Source of the DNA: Azolla pinnata
Taxonomy: Eukaryota; Streptophyta; Polypodiopsida; Salviniales; Salviniaceae
NCBI GenBank assembly: GCA_037176905.1
Contig: JBBBWG010027812.1
Location: forward strand, 1 to 39,912
Direction of reading: 5' to 3'
DNA: 39,912 nucleotides
Shown here: piece by piece, positions 1-11,601 of the stretch
Position numbering within the stretch: position 1 is the first letter of the stretch
Layout: every line of letters begins with the position of its first letter
The notes under the pieces: generated by a model
What the model was told of the DNA's origin: nothing
What the model saw: only the letters and a program-made list of their open reading frames with translations
Database searches by the model: none
Translations under genes and position numbers: made by a program

Positions 1-650
1 TATGTTGCAACCTATTTGTCTAAATGTATGATCAATCTATGTATGTATGCAAATCGACCTGTATCTATGTGTGTGCCATGGGACTTTGTTAAAGACATTA
101 GTATGTATGTATGTATGCATGGATGTATGCATGGGTGTATGTATGTATGTGTGTGTGTCCAAATAACTGTATATCTATATGTATGTATATCTATGTATGT
201 ATGTACAAATAAGTGTATATCTATGTATGTATGTACAAATAAGTGTATATCTACACGTATGTATATCTATGTATGTATGCTCAAATAAGTGTATATCTAT
301 ACGTATGTATATCTATGTATGTATGTATGTCCAAATAAGTGTATATCTACACGTATGTACATCATGTACAAATGAGTGTATATATATATACGTATGTACA
401 TCTATAAATGTATGTGTGTATATACGTATGTATGCATGTATGTATGTATGTACAAATTACTGTATATCTATACGTATGTATATTTATGTATGTATCAATG
501 TATACCTACGTATGTACAAATGAATGTATATATATGTGTGTGCATGCATCTAAGTATGCATCTGTATGTATGTACGTATGCAATGCGTCGATCTACAATG
601 GTGAACCTTTGTATGCGAAATGTATGTATGTATGTATGCATGCAACAAGA
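1..650. repeat. GTAT-rich microsatellite with a higher-order unit
   Basis: Nearly all of this stretch is GTAT/TATC simple sequence. From about 150 to 520 it is organised into a longer, variable unit that repeats the core CAAATAAGTGTATATCTA followed by ACGTATGTAT and a GTATG run. The open frames here are only the repeat read in different frames; they are monotonous in Tyr, Met, Cys and Val and should not be treated as genes. The array may continue to the left of the window. Confidence 0.9.
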
Positions 651-1604
651 GTAAGTTTGCCTCTGCTTTTTCCACCATAGTTGTGGCTGCTACTCTAGAT
701 CCACAAACCTGGCTTCGGATAATAACAAGAATTCGCAATGCACAACATCCTTAGCTCGGTCAAACAGAATCTTGCACTGGAATGTGAAAAGTGCACATTA
801 CATTATATATTTATGGAATGATTTGTTGTTCAGCAGAACTTGCAAGTTCTTTGACCTTTCAACTTAACCTTATATCATGTCTCAAACACTTTATCACCGT
901 ATCGGTATACAAGACAATTGCTTGTCACTTTTGAAGCGGTAGCTGCGACTTGAAAAGCAAGATGGAAAATCAATGATGCTAAACAAAACCATTAAGCGGC
1001 ATCAAGATTATATCCCTCATTTTAAGTATTGACCTCTATCAATTGCTTCAAGTATAACCGTGCAAATAAGAAATTAGAGCTTTTCTTGGGAGTAGGTAAC
1101 ACGAGACTATTACTCGGGGCATTTCAATCACTAACCCCTCATTACTCTTGACGGGTTCATTAATTCCTTTTGTAACAACCACAATTATAAAGAACTAATC
1201 CCAAATTTTTATGAAAAAAGAATGTTGCTTCTTGTGGAAGTGTTTACAAAAATGATCAACACTGTGCGCCACATGCATGACAGCTTCCAGCTATGATTTC
1301 ATGGTGGGTTTTATACTTACCCATCTAACCCTTCAAGTCTACACAGAGATGGAATACTAGGCCACTAATAGGATCTTCATAAATAACACGTGCCACAATT
1401 CTTATCATCTTCACAAAATAGACTTTGAGTGAGCCATTCAAATACACATTTCCACTTCAATTGGGAATGGACTCTCCTTGTGAAATTCTGCACTGATGAT
1501 AAATTTGAGTTTGCATCTGTTCTCCTTGCAAGCTTGGGCACTTTAGAGTCTAATTCATCATGTAGTACTCCTTGCGAGCTTGGGCACTTTAGAGTTTTAA
1601 CTCA
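651..1604. other. Intergenic, 3' side of TFIIF beta
   Basis: No gene is recognisable here. The stretch is AT-rich single-copy-looking sequence. Its right end should contain the 3' UTR of the minus-strand TFIIF beta gene. A short tandem duplication at 1522-1614 straddles that gene's stop codon and is listed separately. Confidence 0.5.
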
Positions 1605-1614
1605 TCATGTAGTA
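1522..1614. repeat. 46-47 bp tandem duplication over a stop codon
   Basis: Two adjacent copies, 1522-1567 and 1568-1614, differ at only a few positions; both contain GAGCTTGGGCACTTTAGAG or a one-base variant of it. The right-hand copy contains the last two sense codons and the TGA stop of the TFIIF beta gene on the minus strand (stop at 1607..1605). The left-hand copy lies in its presumed 3' UTR. Confidence 0.85.
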
Positions 1615-4392
1615 CCGGGGTTTTCGTCGGTGGGTTTGCTTCTATACTCTGGTTTCAACTCATACTTGCCCTGATTTGGTCCCCTCTTGTTGTAGTTACA
1701 CAGGTCAACCATGACTTCCTTCAAGAATGCCTGCAAGTTATGGCAGATGTCATGATAAGCTCCATACCTGCCTGCTTCAAATTGGGAAAAGGTATTTGTG
1801 TACATCCCACACCAATATATACCTCCGGTTGTTCCGTCTTGCTCACCAGTTGCTTTAGGGTCCAATGGGCTTGCTCTTCAAAGTGCTTGAATAACAAGTC
1901 TTCCAGGACGGTGCGCTCGATCCGCGTCCTCTTCATGTCCGTCGCTTTTGCAGCTGCAGCTTTCTTCTGCTTCAACAGCAACAGATCAATGACCAGTAAG
2001 CACTCCATCAGCTTCATGACGACCTCTAAAACAACTCTATAACATATGTTCACAACAACTTTGGCTTCGCTAGCAGGACGCAATTCACATGATTCTACGG
2101 TGTCACATTATCTCAGGTGTGCCAAATAAGGAATTTTGCACTTTGATTAGAGAGAAAACTGCACTTCTCTTAATTTGGATATAAAACCCACCAAAATATG
2201 ACATACTATCGCTAAATGTAGGGTCATCATAATTCTTGGAATGGAAAGAGAACATTCCATTTACTCGACGACAATATTGCTGGAGGGATCAGTTGTCTTG
2301 AATCCGTTTCTGCAGATATCTTGCACTATAATTCATTACTCGAGCAATAACAATAAACAGTTTGGGCTGCAGACAAGCAAACATTGCCACAAAGTAGATC
2401 GACGAAGGGTTGGTTGCAATTCAAAAATTATATCTGTAGAGAGCCATATGTTCACTGTAATTGGTCTGACAGCCATGCTGCACCGGTTGATTCCTAGGTT
2501 TTTCTGTTTTGGTTTCACTTCAGATCAGAAGATAATAACAATTTCTTCATTTCAATGTCTCTTGCCTGTTGACAAGCTGGAGAAAGGCCCATGGGGATCA
2601 TTACTCAGGCATCTTCTGTGAGTGCCGTATTGATAATGCATATATGGATATGGCCCTGATGGTCATTTCATCCTTCTGTTACAGTTGCACTAGACATCAT
2701 GTCAACGCTTATAGGACGCTAGTTTTGATGCAGAAGCGCCCTAAATTTCAATTTCAACTTGTCATCTCCCACTCTCCTGGCCATGGATCATATGATCCAT
2801 GAGAAAGCCATACATATCGATGCTCGCTAAGCACGGCTAGGGGTTCCCATTCTTGATTTTGTAAAGATTCCGCCAGACATTCTACTGCAGACATTGGAAC
2901 CATGGGCAGTATTTACCGCATGTTACCCGATGAACTCATATTCAGATCAGAGCCTAATGAAGGGCACCTTCATATCTGCAAGCGACCGGGAAGAATCGGA
3001 TAGTGAATATATAGCACAACCCGTGATAGACTAGACAGCTGCAGGTCCAACCAATGTACTAGGATCTCTTAATACACCTTATTTTACTTGATTAAGGTTT
3101 GAATTTGACGGCATGTTTTTTTCATGATACGATCAGAAAAAAGTACCTTGGCCACATATGTTGGACCAATGGCCACCGGATGTGGTCTTATATAGCCTCC
3201 ATGATCATTTTCAAGCACCTGCATTAAAACAGATCAATCAGGGTGAGTGCTTCCACTCACTTCCAAGCCAATGTATATATACACTCAAAAGAGATATAAT
3301 TAGTGCTCAAATTGTACAAACCAGGATCTTTCGAAAGCACCTACTTGTACGGTTCTTGTCTTCATTCTTGACTTATCGGTTCTCTCTCTGCAGAGTTTCC
3401 TATACTCGTCGCTTGCAAACGTGTTGGGTTTCGTATCAAACTTGTGTTCCACTTTACCTTCCACTGCAATCCTGCCTAATTATTTAAACAAAACTGAGCC
3501 GAAGACTCATCGATGATCTTTATGAGAAACATTCTATATTGAACGTCCCATTGTCGCGGTCAGAGATCATATGGTCGCCACAAAAACGATCAAGTCTTTT
3601 GCTCGTAAAACAGTTACAAAAGCTTACCCGGGGAGGTCTCAGAAAAAGCATACATAGGGACAGGATCTTTGGTGGAATCAAGGAGATACACCTTCCGCTG
3701 CGGCATGATCCCATTCGTTTCCTTCTCTATCAACTCCAAGCTAAATTAGAACGTCCAAAATTAGACCGCATCATCGACATCGGCCATATTGTCATACCAT
3801 TAAACAGCGAGGCATGCAGATCTGATCATGCTAGAGATGAATTTGTTAACCTTAAGATTAACCGATCGGGCGTTCCCCTCTAGTGCTTAATCATGCTGAG
3901 CATATGCAAGCACACTAGCCACAAATTTGATGCTACAATATACGAGCTTTAATATAACAACAACCTGAAGCTGCGATTTTCTCCTTCGGATTTGGTGGGA
4001 TCGAGGGTAAGGACTAGCTTGCCGAGGCAGCAGCTGCCGGTAGTTGTACTGGCAGTTGAGGATGACCCTAGAGCGGCCCCTGCCGAGAGGCCATGGACGT
4101 GGAGATCGGTAGCGCAGGCAACCACATTCAAACTGTTGTTGGTAACATTGCCACTCATGTATATGGAGCTGTTGTTGATCGGATTCTGTTGTTGCTGCCT
4201 GGCACCCGAAGAGGCCGATGCCGCCTGCAATGCCCATGCATTGGAGACCCTAGGCGGCAGCTTGAGCAGCCAGAGGGCTCGCTCTGCACGGGAAGAATCC
4301 AGCTGCTGTTGCTGCTGTAGAATTAACGACGGATTAGATCCTCCCTTGCTTTCTTGCTGTTGCTGCTGCGCTGCAGTAGTACTCGCCGCCAT
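1605..4392 (-). CDS. TFIIFB: General transcription factor IIF subunit beta (RAP30 homologue)
   Basis: Six exons on the minus strand: 4392..3965, 3740..3628, 3475..3345, 3218..3147, 1966..1823 and 1730..1605. All junctions are GT-AG and phases agree, giving 337 aa. TFIIF beta partners TFIIF alpha, binds RNA polymerase II and helps load it into the preinitiation complex in the nucleus. Recognisable segments are the N-terminal RAERALWLLKLP block, VPMYAFSE, EGKVEHKFD, LCRERTDKS (dimerisation region), and the C-terminal winged helix from about residue 262 with KRTRIERT, WTLKQLV and CNYNKRGPNQGKYELKPEY. The plant family is usually about 260 aa. The excess here is a Gln/Asn/Ser-rich N-terminus and a low-complexity insert before KLVLTLDP. 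The first ATG of the exon 1 frame is at 4392. The acceptor of exon 5 could instead be 3 nt earlier (exon start 1969). Intron 4 (3146..1967) is long and otherwise featureless. Confidence 0.9.
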
Positions 4393-4435
4393 ATCTGGGA
4401 TCAGCAAGCGGATGAAGCAGATTCTGCCCGGTCTG

Positions 4436-4550
4436 CGGATTAGGGTTTAGGTACTACATGCATAAACATATACATACATTTCAAACCCTAAACCCTAAAC
4501 CTTAAACCCTAAACTCTGAACCCTGAACCCTGAACCCTAAAAAATTTGAG
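4436..4550. promoter_or_regulatory. Telobox cluster upstream of TFIIF beta
   Basis: One TTAGGGTTTAGG motif at about 4439 is followed at about 4484-4545 by roughly eight degenerate AAACCCT units. A further TAGGGTTTAGGGTTTAAA lies at about 4680-4696. The cluster begins some 45 bases 5' of the minus-strand ATG. Teloboxes are established promoter elements of plant housekeeping and translation genes; that they work here is inference. Confidence 0.55.
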
Positions 4551-6129
4551 TTGCCTGAATCTTGTTCGAGGATCGGGTAGATATGCCCATCCAAGAAAAG
4601 CCCTCGATTGATGTATTTCCCCGAATCTGCGTGTGGAATTCGGTTGACCAGATCTACGAAGCGACTAGATGATTCGTTACTAGGGTTTAGGGTTTAAATC
4701 ATTGTATATGTTTAGTCTGACCCTTACAGTCAGTCAACATGTTATTCGTTCGACGTCTTGGCTTGGGGATCTTTGCATTCTGAAGGAGGGCGAGAGGATT
4801 GAAAGCCGGCTTGGGAAACAGTCGAGTCGAGCAAATGAGGAATGGGAGCAGCTGATTTCGATGATATCGGTGGACCCAACACTTCTAAGGGGGGGTTCCA
4901 CACTTGAGAATGTTTTGACATGCTTGCACATAAATTAGAACATCCGATCAAGCAAAAGATTGACGATTTCAGTCGTTCAAATGTGCTAATGACAACGAAA
5001 TATTTTTCAAACGAACAATGGACATTTAATATAGGGCGATAGTGTCGAATGTAACCAACACAATTGTGATGAACACATGGAAGCACAAAATTGTTGGGAT
5101 CTAATTTACTATATATGTGATTGATTGAATAAGAAGACATTTGCCAAACCATGGAGGCCAAACTTCTAGAAGGGAGGAATGAATTAGAAGATTATCTAAT
5201 ATGATGGAGATAGACAGTCAAGGGGATTGACACGCATCTACTCGAATCCATGGCGCAGAGAATTGCACAACATGATTCTGGATGGAAGTAATGGAGACAT
5301 TTGGAGCTAGATCTTCATTGGACAACCTCACAAACATGCAATATACGCAAGCGTCAACAAGAGACAAGATACTACGAGGCAAGACACGATTTTATGAAAC
5401 TAAGCTAGCTTATAATGTTATAATTGGTGTTTTCACAATTTTATGAAACTAAGTGAGCGTTCTTAAGGTATAAAAGAAAGTTCTTTGTAACCATGTAAAA
5501 TTTTCTAGCTTCTAGAAGTTTCCAAAACATATAGGAGAGACGAGGACTTGAGTCTTGTCGACAATTATACTATCAACCCTTTTAAGATCAATTTCTACAT
5601 GGACTATCAAACATGTTGCTTGAATGTCACTGATGGAATTCATGCAGTGCTCATAAACAGTTCTTAAATTCTTGAATGGCCATAGGTCGTGTCTAAGACA
5701 AGATATGCATTCTACAGGACACAATATTGAAGTTGTGTTGATCTCATCTTGTCCACTTTGTTCTCGACAATTTGAGACGTGTAACGACGTTGGAGGAATG
5801 AGACGCGGGAGATGTTATAAATCTAGAAGGAAAGCTTGGGCCAAGACGTCGACGTAATAGCCAAACCATCCTACTAACTACCGAATGTGAGAGTGGCTGA
5901 TCAACAAGCCTTCTCCTCCGGCAAGAGCGACCTTTAAAAATCCGTCTCCTTGTGCATATTCCCATGATGAAAAGCTCGCGCCTTAACTTGAAAGGGTTGC
6001 GAATTTAACAAGGATGGAAATACACTGAACAAAGGGCATGAGGTGATTCATTGTTTGCAAAGAGAACAAATTCAAGTGAATTCGACTACCAATAGAAGGC
6101 CGATCCAATGAATTCTACAACCATCGAGC

Positions 6130-6240
6130 AATCTTGTCGGTAGCTAACATAGCACCACGGGTGATCAATCTTTTAGATCATTTGGTTTACTCGCTTGATT
6201 TGATTTGACCATCGGCTTGGGCATGATAAGCAGATCCCTA
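6130..6240 (-). mobile_element. Possible decayed Ty3/gypsy integrase fragment
   Basis: On the minus strand one frame reads AYHAQADGQ, close to the AYHPQTDGQ signature near the end of Ty3/gypsy integrase cores. It is flanked by in-frame stops and no other retroelement domain is convincing nearby. If real, it is a short dead relic; a chance match cannot be excluded. Confidence 0.25.
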
Positions 6241-6416
6241 ACAAGGATGTCCTCTACACTTATTGATAACCTAAATTATATTTAGTGGTAACATCATTTT
6301 GGTGATGAGAATATGATATTGAGCATGTTCAAATCATGATTTTTGGCCCTATTTCTGACGTATTTCGGATTCGAACTCGCGACCTCTTTTTCTCTGTCGT
6401 GCTCTGCAGCGCGCTC

Positions 6417-6436
6417 CTCCTCCTCCTCCTCTTCTT

Positions 6437-6467
<31 letters not shown>
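6417..6467. repeat. CTT/CTC trinucleotide microsatellite
   Basis: A pure pyrimidine run of CTC then CTT repeats lies about 130 bp upstream of the SH3-domain gene's ATG, probably in its promoter or 5' UTR. Pyrimidine-rich microsatellites are common in plant 5' leaders. Confidence 0.85.
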
Positions 6468-6598
6468 AATCAGTTGGATCTCTCGACGACTGATCGATTG
6501 CAGATCGATCCATTGACCGCGAGGAGATGCACGCCTGATTTCTCCGCCTTCGGCTCGTCTCCTCGCCAGGCCTTGCTCAAAGCCTCTGCTCCTTCGAC

Positions 6599-9500
6599 AT
6601 GGATGCCATCCGTAAACAAGCGAGCAAGCTCAGGGAGCAGGTTGCCAAGCAGCAACAGGTATGTTCAGAGAGAGAAAGAGAGAGATGAAACGAGTTTTCG
6701 GGGGGATACCGGCTATGTCTTGCAGAATTAGGAGATCTTCCAAGTGTGTGCAGAAGCAAGTAGATCATTTGACGGTGTCTATGCCTTGAGATGGGCTGCC
6801 ATGTGCCATGGGTGCTGAGTTATGTTGCAACCTTTCTTACCACGGATCTTGATCATGGCTGCCAGAAACTTGTGATAGCGACAGCGCTTGTGTTATTTCT
6901 ATTTCCATATTACGTGTTCCTGCATTCAGCAGAAAAGGAGTAGACCAGGAAGATCAAATACTTATTCAGGTGTTGTGGTGTGAAAAAATGGAGAAGGCAG
7001 TAACAGCATTTGAGGTCTGCCGTTTTGTTTCAGGCTGTGCTGAAGCAGTTTGCAGGGTATGGAGGCTCCCAAGGGGCAGATGTTGTTCCAGGGGAATCTG
7101 ATATTCAAAGACATCAGCAACTGGAAAGACTCTACATTTCCACCCGATCTGGCAAGGTCTCGTCTTTTTTAGAGTTCAAATTGAAGGCAGTGACAGGGTT
7201 CTTGCATCTGCATTATGATTTATTGAACGTTTCCATTAGTATTTTGGATCTACAAGACTTTGCACTGAATTATTGATCGTATCTGCAGCACTTTCAAAAG
7301 GACATTGTCAGGGGGACAGAAGGCTACATCTCCGCCGGAGCAAAGCAACTTGAAGCTTGTACGTTCCCAATACTGAGCCACTGGCTCAGTCCTCATGAAT
7401 CTTCAGATTATAATTGATAGGAGATACTGCAACTGCATGTACGGATGTTGCATGCATATATATTAGGAAAGGTTTTGTTCAGGTCAAATACATTCAGCAA
7501 AATGCATTGCTGAACCTGCCTGGCAGTTGAAACCGTAAATCAGTACTTTGTAGCCCCCAAATTATCCATTGAAAATAAATATCTACGGATGAGCATATGC
7601 ATATTTCTTGTTCTTCTTGCATGCAAAATAAAGCAGGCACTGAATTTACTTTTTTTGCCTCTTATAAGCTTGGATGTTTGGTTGCAGGTACGAAATTGGC
7701 AGAGGATTGCTGCAAATATGGCTTAGAAGGACCAAATTCTACTGGAGCTCTTGCAAGGGCTTCTAATATCCTTGGAACTGCTGTGCTTCAGATGGAGAAG
7801 GAGCGTGAGATGCTGCATCGATCCCTGGGAACTCAGGTCACTTTTAACATCTCGTCATTTTTTCTCGCTATTGTAGTCTTGGTTCTTGGTTAGATCATGA
7901 ATGAAATTCAGAGCACAAAAATATTTCAATCACTTTAGAAGGATCTGATTGCCTGGAAATCATTCATAGTGTTGCTCCTCTCTATTACTGTGCCTATTCC
8001 ATGCTCCATGTACCAGTGATTCATTAGACAACTTTATGCCAAAATTTGGTCTCTGGCTCTCTCTCCTTTAAACTATCATTAAATTTCACTGACCATTTTT
8101 GTGGAGATAATTTTTACTGCATTCTTTGTATGAGCTAGGTATTCTATTTATAAACTTCAAAATTCTCTGCCAGGTTGGAGAGCCTCTGCGTGCCATGGTA
8201 ATGGGTGCTCCGTTAGAGGATGCACGACACCTTTGTCAACGGTATGATCGTTTGCGTCAAGAAGCAGAAAATCAGGTTTTGTATCATCCAACAGGAAACT
8301 ACAGCTCTTTTGACATAGCATAACTTTGATGCTAACTGTATTTGGTGAATAGGCAGTGGAGGTGTCCAGGAGGAAGTCGAAAGAAGCAGGTGGGAGTGTT
8401 GAGAATACATACAAATTGCAAGCGGCTGAGGCAAAGCTAGCAGAACTTACTTCGACCATGGTGACAGTGGGAAAGGAGGCTGCAGCTGCTATGGTTGCTG
8501 TTGAAGCTCAGCAGCAGCGCCTTACTCTTCAACGGCTTATTGCCATGGTAAGATTTAGCACATAGAAACTTGTTCACCCTTGTAGTTCTTAGTCTTTCTG
8601 TCTAGAAAGATTAAACTTTGTAGTGGACATAGTCTTTGTTATCAATCTGTATGAGACACACATATTTCTGGATTTGCATGTATATCTCTACCTGATATTC
8701 TATCAGTACATTTGTCTGTAATCCTACAGCTTGGATTCTTCCTATATCATCATTTTTGGAACTAGTTGTCCTCAGCGGTCCAAGATTACAATTACGAAGA
8801 TGAACATGGATTGTTTCTGCTGTCTAACGACTCAGTGCTATAGCCACCATTTTGGCTAGAATCCTATTTTGGCTGCATATATGCACTCTTTTCTATTTGA
8901 AGAAGCATGCGTAATTATTGTTATGTCAAATAAAATGTGGAGTTCTAGCGCAATATCTAAAAAACCGTCTCAAATGTCATACTTTTGTGTAGGTAGAGGC
9001 TGAACGGGTATATCATCAGCGTACTTCAGAAATACTTGATCAATTACATGCGCAGGTAAATTTGAAGCACAGATTCTCATACTTTTGTGCATCCATGGAT
9101 TAAAAAGATCAGTTATGTGGGTGTCAGCAGTTTTTATTGAAAATGACAAGAACAGAAGAAACGTTTTAATGGAAAAGAAGTCTGTTTGTGTCCCCATAAT
9201 TTCCATTTTACTTACAATGAATGCACAATCCAAAAATGTGCAGATGGTCGCTGAGCGTCAACGTAGTGAAGTAACTCCATCCATTTCTGTGTCACCTGAT
9301 TCATATGGGCCACCTCCTTCATACGATGAAGTGAAATCAAATGGCTCTGATCATACTGCTACAGTAACGGCTACTCAGAAAGCAATGTATTTCTTGGCTG
9401 AGGTACACCGTGCTTGAGCACTGTTTATTAATGTGATCCTTCTAAGGCTTTGCTTGTGTATGCAGAAGTCAGAAAATTTGAGAAATTCTTTTCATTTTTA

Positions 9501-10233
9501 TTGGCTGCAGCATACATTGTGCTCGTTTAACCTGATGGAACATGTCATAATATTTAACAGCTTGGTTGGTATGTGCATCGGAATGCAGGTGATTCACTCT
9601 TTCGAAGGTGAGGCACCTGGAGAGCTGACTCTAGCAGCTGGTGATTATGTTGTCGTCCGTCAGGTGTGACATTCATTCTCTTCTCTCAATGTCGTAATTT
9701 CTGAGATATTGAAGTGGTGGTGATCATGAGAAAATTTGATTGTAAAGTTTTCTGTAACACAGATTAGGTTCATTCTTTTTGGTTTCGGGAGCAATCCTAT
9801 AAAATAAGGCTATAATTCTAGAATGAGTCATGGGAGGTGATGCTTGAGCCTATGGTTATCTAAATGCTGAAGTTACGAGATTTTCTTTCCTTGGAAAACA
9901 GTACATATATTTACTTATGAATCTATCTGATATACCTGACTATCTGTCGTATAGCTTATTACCAGGCACTTGTCATCCATTTTGTAGGCTGTAGCGGTAT
10001 AAATCAGTGCATATCAAAACAATTAGACATTTGCAAGTGACGCAAATTCTATTATTATGACCCAATTTTCATTCTAATACATTAATGTGAGAGTGTGAAT
10101 TGGACAGGTTTCCCCAACTGGATGGTCTGAAGGAGAATGCAAAGCCAAGTGCGGTTGGTTTCCATCATCACATGTGGAACGGCGCCAACGAGCGCCGGCC
10201 AGCAAAGTAGTGGAAGCTGGTTCGTTATTGTGA
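6599..10233 (+). CDS. SH3P2: SH3 domain-containing protein, SH3P1/2/3 type (BAR-like + SH3)
   Basis: Ten exons: 6599-6658, 7034-7156, 7289-7358, 7688-7836, 8174-8275, 8353-8547, 8993-9055, 9244-9402, 9589-9663 and 10108-10233. All are GT-AG with matching phases, giving 373 aa; the Arabidopsis SH3P proteins are about the same size. The N-terminus MDAIRKQASKLREQVAKQQQ and the blocks GAPLEDARHLCQRYDR and QRLTLQRLIAM match the family. Residues 1 to about 255 form the helical BAR-like membrane-binding part. Residues about 256-300 are a Pro/Ser-rich linker with PPPSYDE. Residues about 303-365 are the SH3 domain (GDYVVVRQV, GWSEGECKAKCGWFPSSHVE). Family members act in clathrin-mediated traffic, cell-plate formation and autophagosome or ESCRT-linked sorting. 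The ATG is chosen because it begins the conserved N-terminus. The symbol follows the Arabidopsis family, not proven orthology to one member. Confidence 0.93.
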
Positions 10234-11601
10234 GGCTTTTTTGTTGAGTCACCACCTCATTCATTGTCATGCCAAAGGAAACACTCTACGCATTTAGCGC
10301 CCTTTTTTCTTTATTCTGTAGTCAAAGGCTCGTGTAATGCAATGATAAGATGCCGATCACTATTTCATCACGCAAGCTGGATTCATGGTTGTGATGTCAA
10401 GGCACATTGGATTTTGTTATGGGTCATTGTGCCATTTTATGCTTTTGGAATCTATTTGCTAAGAGATGAAAAGGGGACAAGGCTTGCAATGGTGTCACTT
10501 CCACTGTAACATGATCTTGAAACATGTCGTCGTAGTGTTTTGAACACATTTATCTAATACAGTCAAAGAACAGCTGTAAATTGTATCCAGGAGCACTAAG
10601 TTAATCTGGACTGAGCTATTTCTATTTATGTGCAGAACATTTTCATCATGTTTGTAGTCCATGACATTGTCTGCTACTGTGGATTGATCAAGGCAAGTCG
10701 GTGTTTTGTTAGGGAGCTCTAGTCATCACCCAATGAAGTAATGGTGTGGGATCTACATTCCCCTTGATCAGGGGTTAAAACTCTCATTCTATTTTGGTTT
10801 TATAGCATGTTGCTCAAGGCAAGTTCGTACTTGATGTACGGTCTGGGTTGATGTGCATCCAAAATCTCATTGGGTCTTGATTGCATCCGTGAAAACATGT
10901 TAGGTTTATTGCCATTCTTTACATGGAAGGTTCTCTTTTTGGCTTTCTTTAATAGGGGGCTTTTCTCGTTTTGAGCATTTTGAAAAGCCCATCATAGTTA
11001 GGAACATGATAAAAAATCACACACTTCTTTTTTAAACGGAAGCAGCTGTGCTTCAAGTGTCCTGGGCAAGGAACAATTTTGCTAAGAGTTGTATTTGCAC
11101 AAAAATCATGGCTCAATGCAAAATCTACAGTGCATTCTTCCTCAAAACTCTTTCTTTTTTTCTTCTTTTCTCCGAAAGGCAAAGATTCGGTATCAAAGGA
11201 GGAAATACATTGTTGCAACTTGAGGCGAGATCTCCACTTAGGTATCATCACCTTAAAGCTTCAACAAGGAGAGAAAAGTTTAGGGTTTAGGGTTTAGGGT
11301 TTGGTAATGTAAGCAAGACAAGACAATTCTTTACAAATGGATGAGTTTATGAAGATTCCTCTGTTTCTCAAACTGAAGATTTGTACTTGCATTTGTGGCC
11401 CTCTTCTTTCCTCTAATTACATTTATGTCCCCCTTCGTCTTCCTGCACAGATCAGAGAAAACTGTTTTCTGAGATACGAAGCGATGGCAGAAGAGAGGAA
11501 GAGCAGATGCCCGAGCGGATCGAAGACAGAGGGGCAAGCGCGCAGAGGAGCACTAGCACCTCCTCCATCTCCTGCGAGCTCCCCGAAATCGCTCCGGCTT
11601 C
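10234..11601. other. Intergenic between SH3P and cyclophilin genes
   Basis: This contains the 3' UTR of the SH3-domain gene and the promoter or 5' leader of the cyclophilin gene. Three consecutive TTTAGGG units lie at about 11281-11302, roughly 300 bp before the cyclophilin ATG. No gene is recognisable; the open frames are short and show no family resemblance. Confidence 0.5.
11280..11303 (+). promoter_or_regulatory. Triple telobox upstream of cyclophilin gene
   Basis: The run reads TTTAGGG three times, 300 bp 5' of the cyclophilin start. It resembles the telobox elements that bind telomere-repeat factors in plant promoters; activity here is inferred only. Confidence 0.45.

Larger units (their letters stand above)
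4393..6598. other. Intergenic between divergent TFIIF beta and SH3P genes
   Basis: Apart from the telobox cluster at the left, a weak retroelement trace near 6130-6240 and a CTT run at 6417-6467, I see no gene. A short direct repeat with the core TTTTATGAAACTAAG occurs near 5391 and 5439. The region must hold both promoters, since the flanking genes are transcribed away from each other. Confidence 0.5.

Noticed and set aside
16..680. Several overlapping 90-114 codon open frames rich in Tyr, Cys, Met and Val
   Set aside because: They are the GTAT microsatellite read in different frames, with no start context, domain or codon structure.
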